Part shown: piece after piece, positions 1-5,578 of the stretch
Position numbering within the stretch: position 1 is the stretch's first letter
How the letters are laid out: each line of letters starts with the position of its first letter
Origin: Fidelibacterota bacterium 46_43
GTDB lineage: Bacteria; Fidelibacterota; Fidelibacteria; Fidelibacterales; Fidelibacteraceae
Length of the DNA stretch: 5,578 bases
NCBI GenBank assembly: GCA_001509335.1
Contig: LGGY01000196.1
Location: 1 to 5,578 of the forward strand
Reading direction: 5' to 3'
Program-made: the position numbers and the translations under genes
Notes under the pieces: model-generated
The model's input: the letters and a program-made list of their open reading frames with translations, nothing else
The model's database searches: none
What the model was told of the DNA's origin: nothing

Positions 1-423
1 CAGTTTGATATACCCGTTTTCATTTCGATAAAAAAAGAAAGGGTCCCGGTATGAAGGAAAAGGCTCTCGATTCTCAATCCGTTCCGCCGTCACTTCAAAC
101 CGCTTGCCATGCTCCACAAATGAAAAGCTGTGCCGGATGGGCATGTTAGGGCTAGCCAGGTTATGGATGATCACCTCAATAGAAGCAGTAGGATTTTTTG
201 CACCTTTCCATAGCCAGTCATAGACCCCCCCTGCCTCCTTGACCGGAGCCGAAAGGTCTTTGGGCGCTGCTCTCAACAGACCAATTACTTCAAGCAGGTT
301 GGACTTACCTGAACCGTTGGGGCCGATCAACACATTAAGTGGCCCGAGGGGAAGCGGCTTGGTATCTGGCCCGAACGACAATATATTCCTCAAATGAATT
401 TCTTTCAATACTGGTTCATTCAT
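1..423 (-). CDS. AAA/SMC-like ATP-binding protein, N-terminal part (partial)
   Basis: The first 141 codons are open from the ATG at 423 to the left edge; the rest lies outside the window. The protein starts MNEPVLKEIHLRNILSFGP, then has the Walker A loop LNVLIGPNGSGKSNLLEVIG (29-48) with GPNGSGKS at 34-41. This layout, a short strand, an F-G pair and then a P-loop near residue 35, is typical of the AAA_21/RecF-like ATPases that resemble ABC and SMC heads. The signature motif and Walker B are expected in the missing part. From family knowledge, such ATPases occur in type I RM loci and in two-gene defence systems, often with a nuclease-like partner (DUF4276, TOPRIM or DUF4435 types). It follows hsdS by 27 bases with its own strong ribosome binding site, so it is probably in the same operon. 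Its role is otherwise unknown. Confidence 0.85.
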   Translation of the reverse strand, partial: MNEPVLKEIHLRNILSFGPDTKPLPLGPLNVLIGPNGSGKSNLLEVIGLLRAAPKDLSAPVKEAGGVYDWLWKGAKNPTASIEVIIHNLASPNMPIRHSFSFVEHGKRFEVTAERIENREPFPSYRDPFFFYRNENGYIKL

Positions 424-430
424 GAGCGCC

Positions 431-437
431 ACCTCCA
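431..437 (-). promoter_or_regulatory. Ribosome binding site of the downstream ATPase gene
   Basis: TGGAGGT on the minus strand, 7 bases before the ATG at 423. It lies in the 27-base gap (424-450) after the hsdS stop, the only true intergenic space in the window. The gap shows no hairpin or T-run that would act as a terminator, so transcription probably continues from hsdS. Confidence 0.8.
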
Positions 438-450
438 TTTTATTAAATAA

Positions 451-1869
451 TCATTCTTCTATCTCCACGGCACATTCGACTTCGTCAAGTGCGCACGTCT
501 CATTGTCGAGGGGTTCTACGTCCTCTCCAAAGATTGTTTCGATATTGCTCTCGTCAGGCAATGGGATATGACGGACATCCACCTTCCCGGTGACGACGTC
601 GGCGATGAGGCGGGTGCGGTATTCCCGTAGAAATTTAATACTGGTATTAATTGAAGGCACAATTGATAGAATCTTAGAAATTTGCCGATCAATATAATCT
701 GCAATTTGATTTTGCTCGTTTAAGGGTGGCGTGGGGATAAGGAAATTAACAGCATCTGTGATATTTATTTGGACCTGAGCTGCGCCATAAGTGGCGATAT
801 CAACTTGCATTTGTCCAATCCTGCTATTTAACACGTATGCTAGCCATTTTGAGTTAAAACCAGGATCTTTACGAATGATCATCATGGACGCGCAGTTTAA
901 ACCATCAGCCTCGATTGGAACAACGGTTGTTAATCCAGGCGCCCCCACCCGAACCATAACAAGATCCCCTTCTCGTAATGTGTGATGTTTAAACCGTTCG
1001 TTTATTTCATGTGGGATGAATTTCACCTTTTCAAAAGAAAAGCCCCTTTCAGTGATATTTTTCCCAAAAAGAAATGGCACCCCGCTTTCACAAAAATACT
1101 GAGCAGGACTGTAAACAAGGCGACCGCTAATGCGAGGAGAGATGGCTTTTAGTTTTTTAATTGCCCAATGCTCCGGCACCTCCCCGAGCCACTCCACGCC
1201 GGAGGGCTTGAGGCGCACGTTCGGGTCGAGGCCGCGGGTGACGGCCAGGTGGATGATGGCCTGCTTCTGCTCCTCCAGCAGTTTGATTAACTTCTGTCTG
1301 GTGCGGATGGAGCGCCGGATGCGCCGATCGATGTGGTCGAGGAAGCGGACGATGGCAGACTGTTCGGGGAGAGGTGGAAGAACAACAGGAATTCGCTTCA
1401 TCCCAGTGACTGAAAGATCCCACTGTCCAATACGTACCCCTTCTGACGATTGAGCGAAAAATGCGACATAGGGCTTGCTTCGGAGGAGCATGTGGCCGAA
1501 TCGAAGGTTAGCAACTTGAAAGTCATAGACATAATAGGCAGGACTAACGATCCCGTCCTGTTCAGATACGCCGAGAGAGCCCTGCCATGCTTTCATTTTA
1601 TTGATGACAAGATTCCCCTGCCTCACGACTTTGTAATTACTGAGATCATCAGGAATGTAGTTGTGGTTCTCGTGATCCGCCATAGATGCACGTGGAATAA
1701 CGCCTCTTTCACGCACAACAGAGAGTAATGGAAGGTTCGGCTGTCTTCGTTCGCTACATGATGACACGAGAGATTCAAGGCTTTTGATATCCCAATGCTC
1801 CGGCACCTCTCCGAGCCACGGCACCCCTGAATCCTTGTAGGCTGGGTAGGGCTTGAGATCGGCGTTCAT
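451..1869 (-). CDS. hsdS: Type I restriction-modification specificity subunit HsdS
   Basis: A complete 472-residue protein, near the usual HsdS length but with an acidic tail. It has the two-fold internal repeat of the family. The leader SGVPWLGEVPEHW (14-26) opens TRD1 (about 27-163). A first conserved helical spacer follows, starting LPPLPEQSAIVRFLDHIDRR (164-183) and ending near 216. The leader recurs as SGVEWLGEVPEHW (223-235), then TRD2 (about 236-378), and a second spacer starting PTPPLNEQNQIADYIDRQ (379-396). The TRDs read the two halves of a split DNA target, and the spacers set their distance and bind HsdM. The target cannot be read from the sequence. Residues 438-472 carry 14 Asp/Glu and no Lys/Arg. 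TRD2 is AT-rich while the central spacer is GC-rich, suggesting domain exchange. The start is fixed by the ATGA overlap with herA. Confidence 0.95.
   Translation of the reverse strand: MNADLKPYPAYKDSGVPWLGEVPEHWDIKSLESLVSSCSERRQPNLPLLSVVRERGVIPRASMADHENHNYIPDDLSNYKVVRQGNLVINKMKAWQGSLGVSEQDGIVSPAYYVYDFQVANLRFGHMLLRSKPYVAFFAQSSEGVRIGQWDLSVTGMKRIPVVLPPLPEQSAIVRFLDHIDRRIRRSIRTRQKLIKLLEEQKQAIIHLAVTRGLDPNVRLKPSGVEWLGEVPEHWAIKKLKAISPRISGRLVYSPAQYFCESGVPFLFGKNITERGFSFEKVKFIPHEINERFKHHTLREGDLVMVRVGAPGLTTVVPIEADGLNCASMMIIRKDPGFNSKWLAYVLNSRIGQMQVDIATYGAAQVQINITDAVNFLIPTPPLNEQNQIADYIDRQISKILSIVPSINTSIKFLREYRTRLIADVVTGKVDVRHIPLPDESNIETIFGEDVEPLDNETCALDEVECAVEIEE
1164..1192. repeat. Direct repeat within hsdS, copy next to TRD2
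   Basis: A 29-base segment identical to 1791-1819 except at one base (1183 C against 1810 T). It encodes the second WLGEVPEHW leader, which precedes TRD2. The similarity is patchy beyond this: a 10-base match (1203-1212 and 1848-1857) encodes the shared Leu-Lys-Pro, with a gap between. This is the nucleotide trace of the internal duplication of HsdS. Confidence 0.9.
1791..1819. repeat. Direct repeat within hsdS, copy next to TRD1
   Basis: Partner of the repeat at 1164-1192, in the same orientation and offset by 627 bases, which is exactly 209 codons. It encodes the first WLGEVPEHW leader, just before TRD1. Because the offset is a multiple of three, recombination between the copies would keep the reading frame. 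Confidence 0.9.
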
Positions 1870-3962
1870 ATGCCCTCCCCCTCACTTTCATCTTTCTGCC
1901 CTGCCTGCCAATCCTCTGCAATGGGTAACCAATTGATGTCACAGGGCATCTGCTTGCCTTCTTCGTCCTTGCCCACCCATGCACCCCAGAAATCTGGATC
2001 ATCAGAACGCGGTTGTTGTGACTTGGGCAAGTCACTCATCTTTACCAATACCGGCAATTCTGACGCCCAACCGAGTAGAATTGCACTCTGAGAAGGTAAC
2101 AGAGGAAGTTCTCGCAAAAGCCCTTTCAGATTGTCGGGCACAAGTCGGTGAACGAGTTCCTGATCGCGATCATTGGTGATTCTGTGTAAAAGGAAAGAAT
2201 TACATTGGGAAAGAACCGTTGGAGAAAGTTCTGATGGCCTTTGGGACGAAAGCACAAGCCCCAATCCAAACTTTCGTCCTTCGCGAGCAATGTGCTCGAA
2301 AACTTGGCAGCAAACCGCAGCTGCATCGTGGTTCTCAGCATCGTCTCTGTAACGCTTGATGAACGTGTGTGCCTCCTCCATCACGAGTACAGTAGGGAGG
2401 ACATCACCGTTGATCTTCATGTAGCGCTGGAGTGCTTCGAAAACCATACGGGCGATTACTGCGGTCACAACGTGAATGACCTCTGTCGGCACCAATGACA
2501 GGTCAATCACTGCTACGCAACCGTCTTCAGCTTTATCCTTCCCGATGTAGTCAGTGAGCCATTGATCGAGTGATATATCTGATGCGTTGCAGAGTATTGG
2601 TTTCATACGGGCATCAGCAAGCAGTGCACGAATTCGGATCAATAGTGTCTCAACATGTACAGAAACATTAAGCATCTCCGCCACGGCCTCGACACTGCGA
2701 AGCAGAGAGTCCCCGTTGAACGGGCGTGGTGCATCGGCATCTGCTAGGAAGATATCCGACTCCATGCCACCAAACGCAGCATGCGCCGTACTCGCCGCCT
2801 TACTGAGCGCGTCAATCTCTTGTAAAGTGAAATCGTGGTGAGGATGCGGTATCCTGCGAGGAACACAGAGGTTCTCAATTTCCGTAATAAACAACTCTAG
2901 TTTATCTTTAGGATCGCCCGAGAATGACTCCGAATACTGTTCAAGTCCCGTCTTCCACTTTACCAATTTCTCATAAAAACTTTTAGGCTTAGGGAAATTG
3001 CCCCAAGGACTGCCAGAGTTTTTCTCGATGCGAATTGTGGTGACAATAGTCCGAAGAAAGCGACGCATTTCATGGCCTGCGTCCTCGGCTGGTTCAATGG
3101 CTCCTTCGCGCACAAAACGCAATGCATGAATGAGAGTTGGCCGCTGTGTTTTTGGACTTGCCTGAGTAAATGAACACCATTCTTCGCCGTTCCAGAACCA
3201 CAGTGGCACCTTCAGTGGACACTCACCGTTTGCTGGGTTGATCTTAAAGATGCGCGCTTTGACCGCCGGATTACCTTCTCCAAAGGCATGAGAATACTCG
3301 CCATTCGGGTCCAATATGATGAATCTGGCGTTAGGTTGCCCTGAGCAGGTCTCTTGAGCTTGTTCAAGGCTCCAATGAATCAGCCCGGCGATGGAGCACG
3401 ACTTGCCACTGCCTGTATTTCCAAGTACGGCGAGGTGACGACCAAACAGTCGATTGGGGTCCACACACACCTTAGCATTACCAGCGAGGGGGCTTGTTCC
3501 GATTTTCACCCGCCTTCGTTCCCCAGACTCAACAATCGAATGAAGCTGTAACTCCGTGGGGAGCACGACAGCTGCACCAACTGACGGCAAGGCGTCGGTG
3601 CCTCGCCGAAAGACGTATTGAACTGAGTCGTGGGGGCTTTTCTGTAAGGTGCCAAGCGGATTGAGACTTAGTTTGCGCAGTGGGTAGGGAAGATCGATGA
3701 GGCCGAAATCCTGCATTCCACGTCGTTTTGGAAAGGCAGACCGCTCAATTGTTAACCACTCTACCTGCCCGACGAGAAAGGCAGCATCAACGGGTATTAA
3801 CACGTAGCTATTGACCCGAGGGAACGGTCGTGGCCCTCCGGTATTAAGTGCCACGGACTCGGGGGTCTCGATGTCGAGGGCGACCTTTATTTCATTCGAA
3901 GACACGAAATCCACAGTTCCAATCTGCAAACTGCCAGTATGTTCGAAGGGAGTTTGACTCAT
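1866..3962 (-). CDS. herA: HerA-type hexameric ATPase, partner of SIR2
   Basis: A complete 698-residue protein of the HerA/FtsK group of P-loop motor ATPases. The N-terminus (about 10-70, IGTVDFVSSNEIKVALDI) resembles the HAS-barrel of HerA proteins. The Walker A motif is GNTGSGKS (181-188), followed by ILDPNGEY (216-223), a HerA signature. Walker B is VLVMEEAH (525-532). Next come IAREGRKFGLGLVLSSQRP (558-576) with the polar sensor Gln574, and HRITNDRD (593-600) with Arg594 and Arg599 as candidate arginine fingers. All core motifs are intact, so an active ATPase is expected. The family forms hexameric rings on DNA; classical HerA works with the NurA nuclease, while in SIR2-HerA systems the ring assembles with SIR2. 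No NurA gene is present here. A long region between the two Walker motifs (about 240-470) contains a helical insert. The gene overlaps its neighbours by 4 bases at both ends. Confidence 0.93.
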   Translation of the reverse strand: MSQTPFEHTGSLQIGTVDFVSSNEIKVALDIETPESVALNTGGPRPFPRVNSYVLIPVDAAFLVGQVEWLTIERSAFPKRRGMQDFGLIDLPYPLRKLSLNPLGTLQKSPHDSVQYVFRRGTDALPSVGAAVVLPTELQLHSIVESGERRRVKIGTSPLAGNAKVCVDPNRLFGRHLAVLGNTGSGKSCSIAGLIHWSLEQAQETCSGQPNARFIILDPNGEYSHAFGEGNPAVKARIFKINPANGECPLKVPLWFWNGEEWCSFTQASPKTQRPTLIHALRFVREGAIEPAEDAGHEMRRFLRTIVTTIRIEKNSGSPWGNFPKPKSFYEKLVKWKTGLEQYSESFSGDPKDKLELFITEIENLCVPRRIPHPHHDFTLQEIDALSKAASTAHAAFGGMESDIFLADADAPRPFNGDSLLRSVEAVAEMLNVSVHVETLLIRIRALLADARMKPILCNASDISLDQWLTDYIGKDKAEDGCVAVIDLSLVPTEVIHVVTAVIARMVFEALQRYMKINGDVLPTVLVMEEAHTFIKRYRDDAENHDAAAVCCQVFEHIAREGRKFGLGLVLSSQRPSELSPTVLSQCNSFLLHRITNDRDQELVHRLVPDNLKGLLRELPLLPSQSAILLGWASELPVLVKMSDLPKSQQPRSDDPDFWGAWVGKDEEGKQMPCDINWLPIAEDWQAGQKDESEGEGI
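1873..1881 (-). promoter_or_regulatory. Ribosome binding site of hsdS, inside the end of herA
   Basis: GGGGGAGGG on the minus strand, 3 bases before the ATG at 1869 (core GGGAGG at 1874-1879, 4 bases from the ATG). It is formed by the codons for the last residues of HerA (Glu-Gly-Glu-Gly-Ile). The herA TGA overlaps the hsdS ATG at 1866-1869, so hsdS translation is probably coupled to herA. Confidence 0.75.
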
Positions 3963-5365
3963 AATGCTGGATCACCTTCGGATTTCGATTCGGTACCGCT
4001 CACGTCCCCCTCACCTTGGACCGCGCCCCAGCGGGCCTTTAAGAGGTCAGCCATCCGGAAGGTTGTTTGATCGATCGCTGGCTTCGGCAGATAGTGATCC
4101 ACCAGAGTTCGGAAGTCACCGAGATGACTTCCAATAAGAAGCGTAATCTGGGCAGGCCTGCCTAGTCTCTCGTAAGTACGCATGATCCTGTCGAGGGGAT
4201 CGCCATATGCTATCACCACCAGGTGCGCCGATGGGATTGTCAACATATCTTCGATCACGCGATTGATGTGCTCATCGCTAAAACTATAGCCATAACAGAT
4301 CAAGGTGCTGTTTGGCCGACACGTCGCTGCTGCAAAATCGCGAAACAACTCGACATAGGGGTATGACGCAGTCTCCCGATCTTTGGATGCATTCGGGTAG
4401 ATCATGATCTGCATTGCCCCGGCATCTTTCAATCCGGGGGTGTTCAGGTAAGGATCGATATCTTGAGCGCCGAAAGGAAGTGCTACTCGTTGAATGATCT
4501 TATTGCAATCCACCCAATCCACAGATCCATGCAGTTTCGTGAACCGGGCGACGCCCTCCAGATATCGTGGTTCTCCACGGATGCCAGGTGGGTTGTAGTG
4601 CATATCTACGTCAAGGCGTGAAGACCGGAAGATAGGCGCAAGCGTACCAACAAAGCGGTCGATCAGACGCAATCCCGCCACATCAGCTCCTGCTTCAATG
4701 CACCGATCGTAATTGGTCGTGAAGAGATGCAGGCGGTCACGGGTACCGGATCGGCTGGCAAAGCTCATCAGAAAACTGACGAGGTAATTGAAAGTTAGTT
4801 CGCGTTTAACACGGTCCGCGGAAATTACACCTTCTTCTCCTTTGAGAATAGAACTTGCGAAATCGCTAAGAACACGCGTCAAATCGCTTCGTAATCGTGA
4901 AACATCCTGTTCGGAGCCGGTTTCTTTCGATGCTATAATTTCAAGTCCCCTAAGTAACTCATTAGTTACGCGAATCTGATCCTCAATATTCCCGTCACCA
5001 CGTCCCGCAGCCTCAGCAGAGCGCTTCGCTTCAGCAGCGATTTCATCCTTATAAGCACCGAAGGTGGCTAAACGCATTCCTGGCAAACCGTTGTTAGTTG
5101 CCATCCCATGGAGAGCGTGAGTCAAACCAGAACCCACAAGCACAGATAGATGCTCTGACTGAAAAAGGGCGGTCAACCACGGCTCGATGCGTGACCTCAA
5201 CTTGTCAGGACCAAAAGACTCTCCCTGCTTTACCCATGAACATGCCGAGCCCTCCTTCAATTTGAACAATTGCGCCCCTACAGCTGTGCCGCTATCGACA
5301 CAAAACCGTACCGGGGTATAATCATCATGGCATTTGAGGATCTGTTCGCTTGCTTCCGGAATCAT
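3959..5365 (-). CDS. sir2: SIR2-domain protein, probable NADase/nuclease effector of a SIR2-HerA defence pair
   Basis: A complete 468-residue protein. A roughly 70-residue N-terminal region precedes the SIR2 fold. Visible motifs in order are a nucleotide-binding loop VLVGSGLTHALHG (75-87), FTTNYD (215-220, Asn218 expected to be catalytic), FTKLHGSVDW (275-284, His279 expected to be catalytic), IYPN (322-325) and GYSFSDEHIN (359-368). Residues 281-325 contain a single cysteine and no CxxC pair, so the zinc module of protein deacetylases is absent. From family knowledge, such SIR2 proteins cleave NAD+, and in SIR2-HerA systems also act on DNA, to stop phage growth. The partner is the HerA gene directly downstream, joined by an ATGA overlap. 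The start is set by the strong ribosome binding site and the overlap with hsdM. Fold assignment is firm; the biochemical activity is inferred. Confidence 0.92.
   Translation of the reverse strand: MIPEASEQILKCHDDYTPVRFCVDSGTAVGAQLFKLKEGSACSWVKQGESFGPDKLRSRIEPWLTALFQSEHLSVLVGSGLTHALHGMATNNGLPGMRLATFGAYKDEIAAEAKRSAEAAGRGDGNIEDQIRVTNELLRGLEIIASKETGSEQDVSRLRSDLTRVLSDFASSILKGEEGVISADRVKRELTFNYLVSFLMSFASRSGTRDRLHLFTTNYDRCIEAGADVAGLRLIDRFVGTLAPIFRSSRLDVDMHYNPPGIRGEPRYLEGVARFTKLHGSVDWVDCNKIIQRVALPFGAQDIDPYLNTPGLKDAGAMQIMIYPNASKDRETASYPYVELFRDFAAATCRPNSTLICYGYSFSDEHINRVIEDMLTIPSAHLVVIAYGDPLDRIMRTYERLGRPAQITLLIGSHLGDFRTLVDHYLPKPAIDQTTFRMADLLKARWGAVQGEGDVSGTESKSEGDPAL
3971..3979 (-). promoter_or_regulatory. 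Ribosome binding site of herA, inside the end of the SIR2 gene
   Basis: GAAGGTGAT on the minus strand, 8 bases before the ATG at 3962. It differs by one base from GGAGGTGAT, the full complement of the 16S rRNA 3' end. It lies in the last codons of the SIR2 gene, whose TGA overlaps the herA ATG (ATGA, 3959-3962), so the two partners are probably made in linked amounts. Confidence 0.8.
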
Positions 5366-5578
5366 GGTCGGCCTCCTCCAACGATCTCATCCAGCAACCC
5401 CTCGCTCTCCTTCCGCACCGCCAGGATATCGGCCCGTATCTCCTCTAACGTCCGCATCGGCTGGGGCTTGTAGAAGTAACGGTTGAAGCTGATCTCGTAG
5501 CCAATCTTCACGCTCGATTCGTCGAACCAGGCATCAGGCGCGTGGGGCAGCACCTCGCGGCAGAGGAAGGCCTCGATG
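5362..5578 (-). CDS. hsdM: Type I restriction-modification DNA methyltransferase subunit HsdM, C-terminal end (partial)
   Basis: Only the last 71 codons and the TGA stop are in the window; the 5' part lies beyond the right edge. The reading frame is open to the edge, so the GTG at 5553 is not a real start. The visible peptide contains REVLPHAPDAWFDE, then KIGYEISFNRYFYKPQPMR and a helical tail ending LLDEIVGGGRP. From family knowledge this is the typical C-terminus of HsdM, the N6-adenine methyltransferase that forms the M2S1 enzyme with HsdS; the tail helices contact HsdS. The catalytic NPPF and SAM-binding motifs are outside the window, so activity cannot be judged. Its stop overlaps the next gene's start in ATGA. 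Hand-counted GC over 5401-5578 is about 61%, higher than in the genes that follow. Confidence 0.93.
   Translation of the reverse strand, partial: IEAFLCREVLPHAPDAWFDESSVKIGYEISFNRYFYKPQPMRTLEEIRADILAVRKESEGLLDEIVGGGRP
5371..5379 (-). promoter_or_regulatory. Ribosome binding site of the SIR2 gene, inside the end of hsdM
   Basis: On the minus strand the sequence TGGAGGAGG lies 5 bases before the ATG at 5365. It sits inside the last codons of hsdM, which encode Gly-Gly-Gly-Arg-Pro. This strong site fixes the SIR2 start. With the ATGA overlap at 5362-5365 it points to translational coupling with hsdM. Confidence 0.85.

Noticed and set aside
424..450. Terminator or promoter in the gap between hsdS and the ATPase gene
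   Set aside because: Only 27 bases, no inverted repeat with a T-run, and most of it is taken up by the ribosome binding site and an AT-rich stretch too short for a convincing -35/-10 pair.
1157..1423. 88-codon minus-strand open frame overlapping hsdS
   Set aside because: Out-of-frame reading of hsdS; its Pro/His/Arg-rich composition is typical of a wrong-frame reading of GC-rich coding DNA.
1130..1453. 107-codon open frame on the plus strand
   Set aside because: It lies antisense to the conserved centre of hsdS, its peptide has no recognisable domain, and no ribosome binding site or neighbour supports it. It is a shadow of the GC-rich hsdS spacer.
1164..1819. The 29-base repeats as attachment sites or target duplications of a mobile element
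   Set aside because: Both copies encode the same conserved HsdS leader peptide and fit the known internal duplication of the protein; the DNA between them is normal hsdS coding sequence.
1775..2035. 86-codon minus-strand open frame across the herA/hsdS junction
   Set aside because: It overlaps the end of herA and the start of hsdS in another frame and partly reads the hsdS leader out of frame. Both flanking genes are intact, so it is not a separate gene or a frameshift remnant.
3959..5365. CobB-type protein deacetylase
   Set aside because: The zinc-binding cysteine pairs are missing, the protein is much longer than CobB-type sirtuins, and it sits in a defence operon next to HerA.
5362..5553. 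A separate 63-residue gene starting at GTG 5553
   Set aside because: The frame stays open to the window edge and the extra residues (IEAFLCRE) continue the HsdM C-terminal sequence, so this is a cut gene and not a small one.

Overview
The window is a single, tightly packed operon read entirely on the minus strand, so transcription runs from high to low coordinates. It looks like a type I restriction-modification (RM) locus with extra defence genes built into it. The order along the transcript is: 3' end of hsdM (DNA methyltransferase subunit), a SIR2-domain gene, a HerA-type ATPase gene, a complete hsdS (specificity subunit), and the 5' part of an AAA/SMC-like ATPase gene that runs off the left edge. 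No gene is visible on the plus strand. There are no RNA genes, insertion sequences, CRISPR arrays or terminators that I can support.

Right end (5362-5578): the last 71 codons of HsdM, GC-rich (about 61% by hand count over 5401-5578). Middle (1866-5365): a complete SIR2 plus HerA pair, the composition of the known SIR2-HerA anti-phage system, in which a SIR2 NADase/nuclease and a hexameric HerA ATPase act together. Left-middle (451-1869): HsdS with two target recognition domains (TRDs). Left end (1-423): the first 141 codons of an ATPase with a perfect Walker A motif.

The three junctions hsdM/sir2, sir2/herA and herA/hsdS are all 4-base ATGA overlaps, each with a Shine-Dalgarno sequence in the end of the upstream gene. 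The last junction has a 27-base gap that holds another strong ribosome binding site. There is therefore almost no room for internal intergenic promoters or terminators. The SIR2-HerA pair probably shares the hsdM promoter, which must lie outside the window, and its translation is probably coupled to that of HsdM and HsdS.

The working model is a composite defence locus: HsdM and HsdS (with an HsdR not seen here) methylate host DNA and restrict unmodified DNA, SIR2-HerA gives a second layer that depletes NAD+ or attacks DNA, and the downstream ATPase may belong to a third module. The organism cannot be named. The dense operon, strong Shine-Dalgarno sequences, mid-range GC and the style of the HsdM and HsdS proteins suggest a mid-GC bacterium, perhaps a proteobacterium, but this is a weak inference.
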